From: CAJXVY01 sp965660355
GTDB lineage: Bacteria; Actinomycetota; Actinomycetes; Actinomycetales; Microbacteriaceae
DNA: 7,363 nt
Assembly (NCBI GenBank): GCA_965660355.1
Contig: CBFHZN010000039.1
Location: 1 to 7,363 of the forward strand
Reading direction: 5' to 3'
Within the stretch, counting starts at the first letter, position 1, and the number at the start of each line of letters is the position of its first letter. The position numbers and the translations under genes are program-made. This document shows positions 6,791 to 7,363 of the stretch, piece after piece. The notes under the pieces are model-generated. The model searched no databases, was not told where the DNA came from, and saw only the letters and a list, made by a program, of their open reading frames with translations.

Positions 6791-7318
6791 ATGTTAGACG
6801 AGATAGAGCAAGCAATAGCAGAGGTGCAACAACCTCGCTCAAAGTTTCAGCTAGAGCGATTTGTCTTAGGGCAACATGCCACAGAAGAGATGCAGTATTA
6901 CCAAACCTGCATCGAGCTTCAAGACATGATTTCAAAGTATCAGCATGCTCAGATTGCGGTAAAGAAGCAAGAGCTAAAGATTGCAAGGCTAAGAGCGACA
7001 GGTGATGAACTCGATGAACTCAAAGCTCAGGAGAAGGAAATTGGTCTCAGGCAAACCAAGTTGGCGATGATAGGTGCAGAGAGAGAACTCAATCACCTCA
7101 TTGAAATCTGGGAAAGCTTTGACAAGAAATACACAAGGGAAGAGATTGAACAGGCTCAACCGGAATACTGGCAGAAGCGATTGACTAAGAACGCTGAAGC
7201 TATGTTGATGGGTGGATCAGGTGTAAACCCTGCACACATTGAGGCTATGGAGCAAGCGGGCGTTTTAGATGAACTAATTGAATCAGTGCAAGAGAGCAAA
7301 AAGGAGCTAGGTTTATGA
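6791..7318 (+). CDS. Phage protein of unknown function with a central coiled coil
   Basis: A 175-residue, highly charged, mostly helical protein. Residues 16-45 (RSKFQLERFVLGQHATEEMQ onward) form a short conserved-looking head. Residues about 45-108 are Lys/Glu/Arg/Leu-rich with heptad-like spacing, a likely coiled coil. Residues 114-131 (YTREEIEQAQPEYWQKRL) are followed by a Gly-containing turn (GGSGVNPAHI) and an acidic C-terminus. The combination of FVLGQHAT near the start and AQPEYWQKRL near the end resembles unnamed proteins I recall beside tail fibre genes of cyanophages and other aquatic phages; no function is known to me. Position just after the appendage genes allows a role in fibre assembly, as a chaperone or linker, but nothing in the sequence proves it. 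The stop overlaps the next start by 4 nt (ATGA). Confidence 0.8.
   Translation: MLDEIEQAIAEVQQPRSKFQLERFVLGQHATEEMQYYQTCIELQDMISKYQHAQIAVKKQELKIARLRATGDELDELKAQEKEIGLRQTKLAMIGAERELNHLIEIWESFDKKYTREEIEQAQPEYWQKRLTKNAEAMLMGGSGVNPAHIEAMEQAGVLDELIESVQESKKELGL
7301..7306 (+). promoter_or_regulatory. Ribosome binding site for the gene starting at 7315
   Basis: AAGGAG, 8 nt before the ATG at 7315, is the strongest Shine-Dalgarno sequence in the window. It lies inside the last codons of the upstream gene and supports a real start that is visible for only 16 codons. Confidence 0.8.
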
Positions 7319-7363
7319 AATACGCAACTTGGATATTGAACTTTGATGACCCTAAATACGGAA
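7315..7363 (+). CDS. Start of a further small phage gene (3' end outside the window)
   Basis: Only the first 16 codons are present: MKYATWILNFDDPKYG, plus one base. The start overlaps the upstream stop as ATGA and has a well-placed AAGGAG. The opening MKYATWxLNFxxPxYG is one I recall from small hypothetical proteins downstream of tail fibre genes in actinobacterial and other aquatic phages, but the function is not known and too little sequence is visible to classify it. Confidence 0.65.
   Translation, partial: MKYATWILNFDDPKYG

Overview
The window is a piece of a tailed-phage (or prophage) genome carrying the end of the tail-tape-measure gene, a conserved minor tail protein gene, a run of small fibre and appendage genes, and the start of whatever follows. 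All nine coding regions lie on the + strand. They are packed so tightly (1-4 nt overlaps or gaps of 2-10 nt) that there is no room for a promoter or terminator between them. This is the usual late structural operon layout of a siphovirus-like phage with a long non-contractile tail. No tRNA, CRISPR array, integrase, transposase, lysis gene or regulator is visible.

The host cannot be read directly. Base composition is moderate and uneven: hand counts of 60-nt samples run from 16 to 33 G+C. The wording of the minor tail protein (1989-3212), the 108-aa beta protein (5492-5818) and the partial last gene resembles proteins I associate with actinobacteriophages and uncultured aquatic Caudoviricetes. 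My best guess is a phage of an aquatic actinobacterium, but that is recall and inference, not a search result.

Layout. (1) 1-1992: 3' part of a TP901-type tape measure protein, with four tandem 44-residue Pro-punctuated acidic helical repeats and the C-terminal GIQSPSKVF signature. (2) 1989-3212: minor tail / tail-tip protein. (3) 3220-3888: fibre-type protein with a short collagen-like stretch and a beta-rich C-terminal domain. (4) 3891-5231: AT-richer gene for a predicted seven-unit beta-propeller of SBBP type. (5) 5241-5492: 83-aa fibre-neck-like protein. (6) 5492-5818: 108-aa beta-sandwich-like structural protein. (7) 5818-6780: six exact kelch-like repeats, a predicted six-bladed propeller. 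(8) 6791-7318: coiled-coil protein of unknown function. (9) 7315 to the end: start of another small gene.

Taken together, the tape measure sets tail length and the minor tail protein caps or builds the tail tip. Genes 3-7 probably supply the host-contacting appendages. The most notable point is that two unrelated predicted beta-propellers (seven-unit SBBP-like and six-unit kelch-like) sit within one receptor-binding cassette, one of them in a gene whose composition differs from its neighbours. I found no wholly new type of system; the interest lies in this modular, repeat-built adhesion cassette and in the unexplained coiled-coil gene after it.
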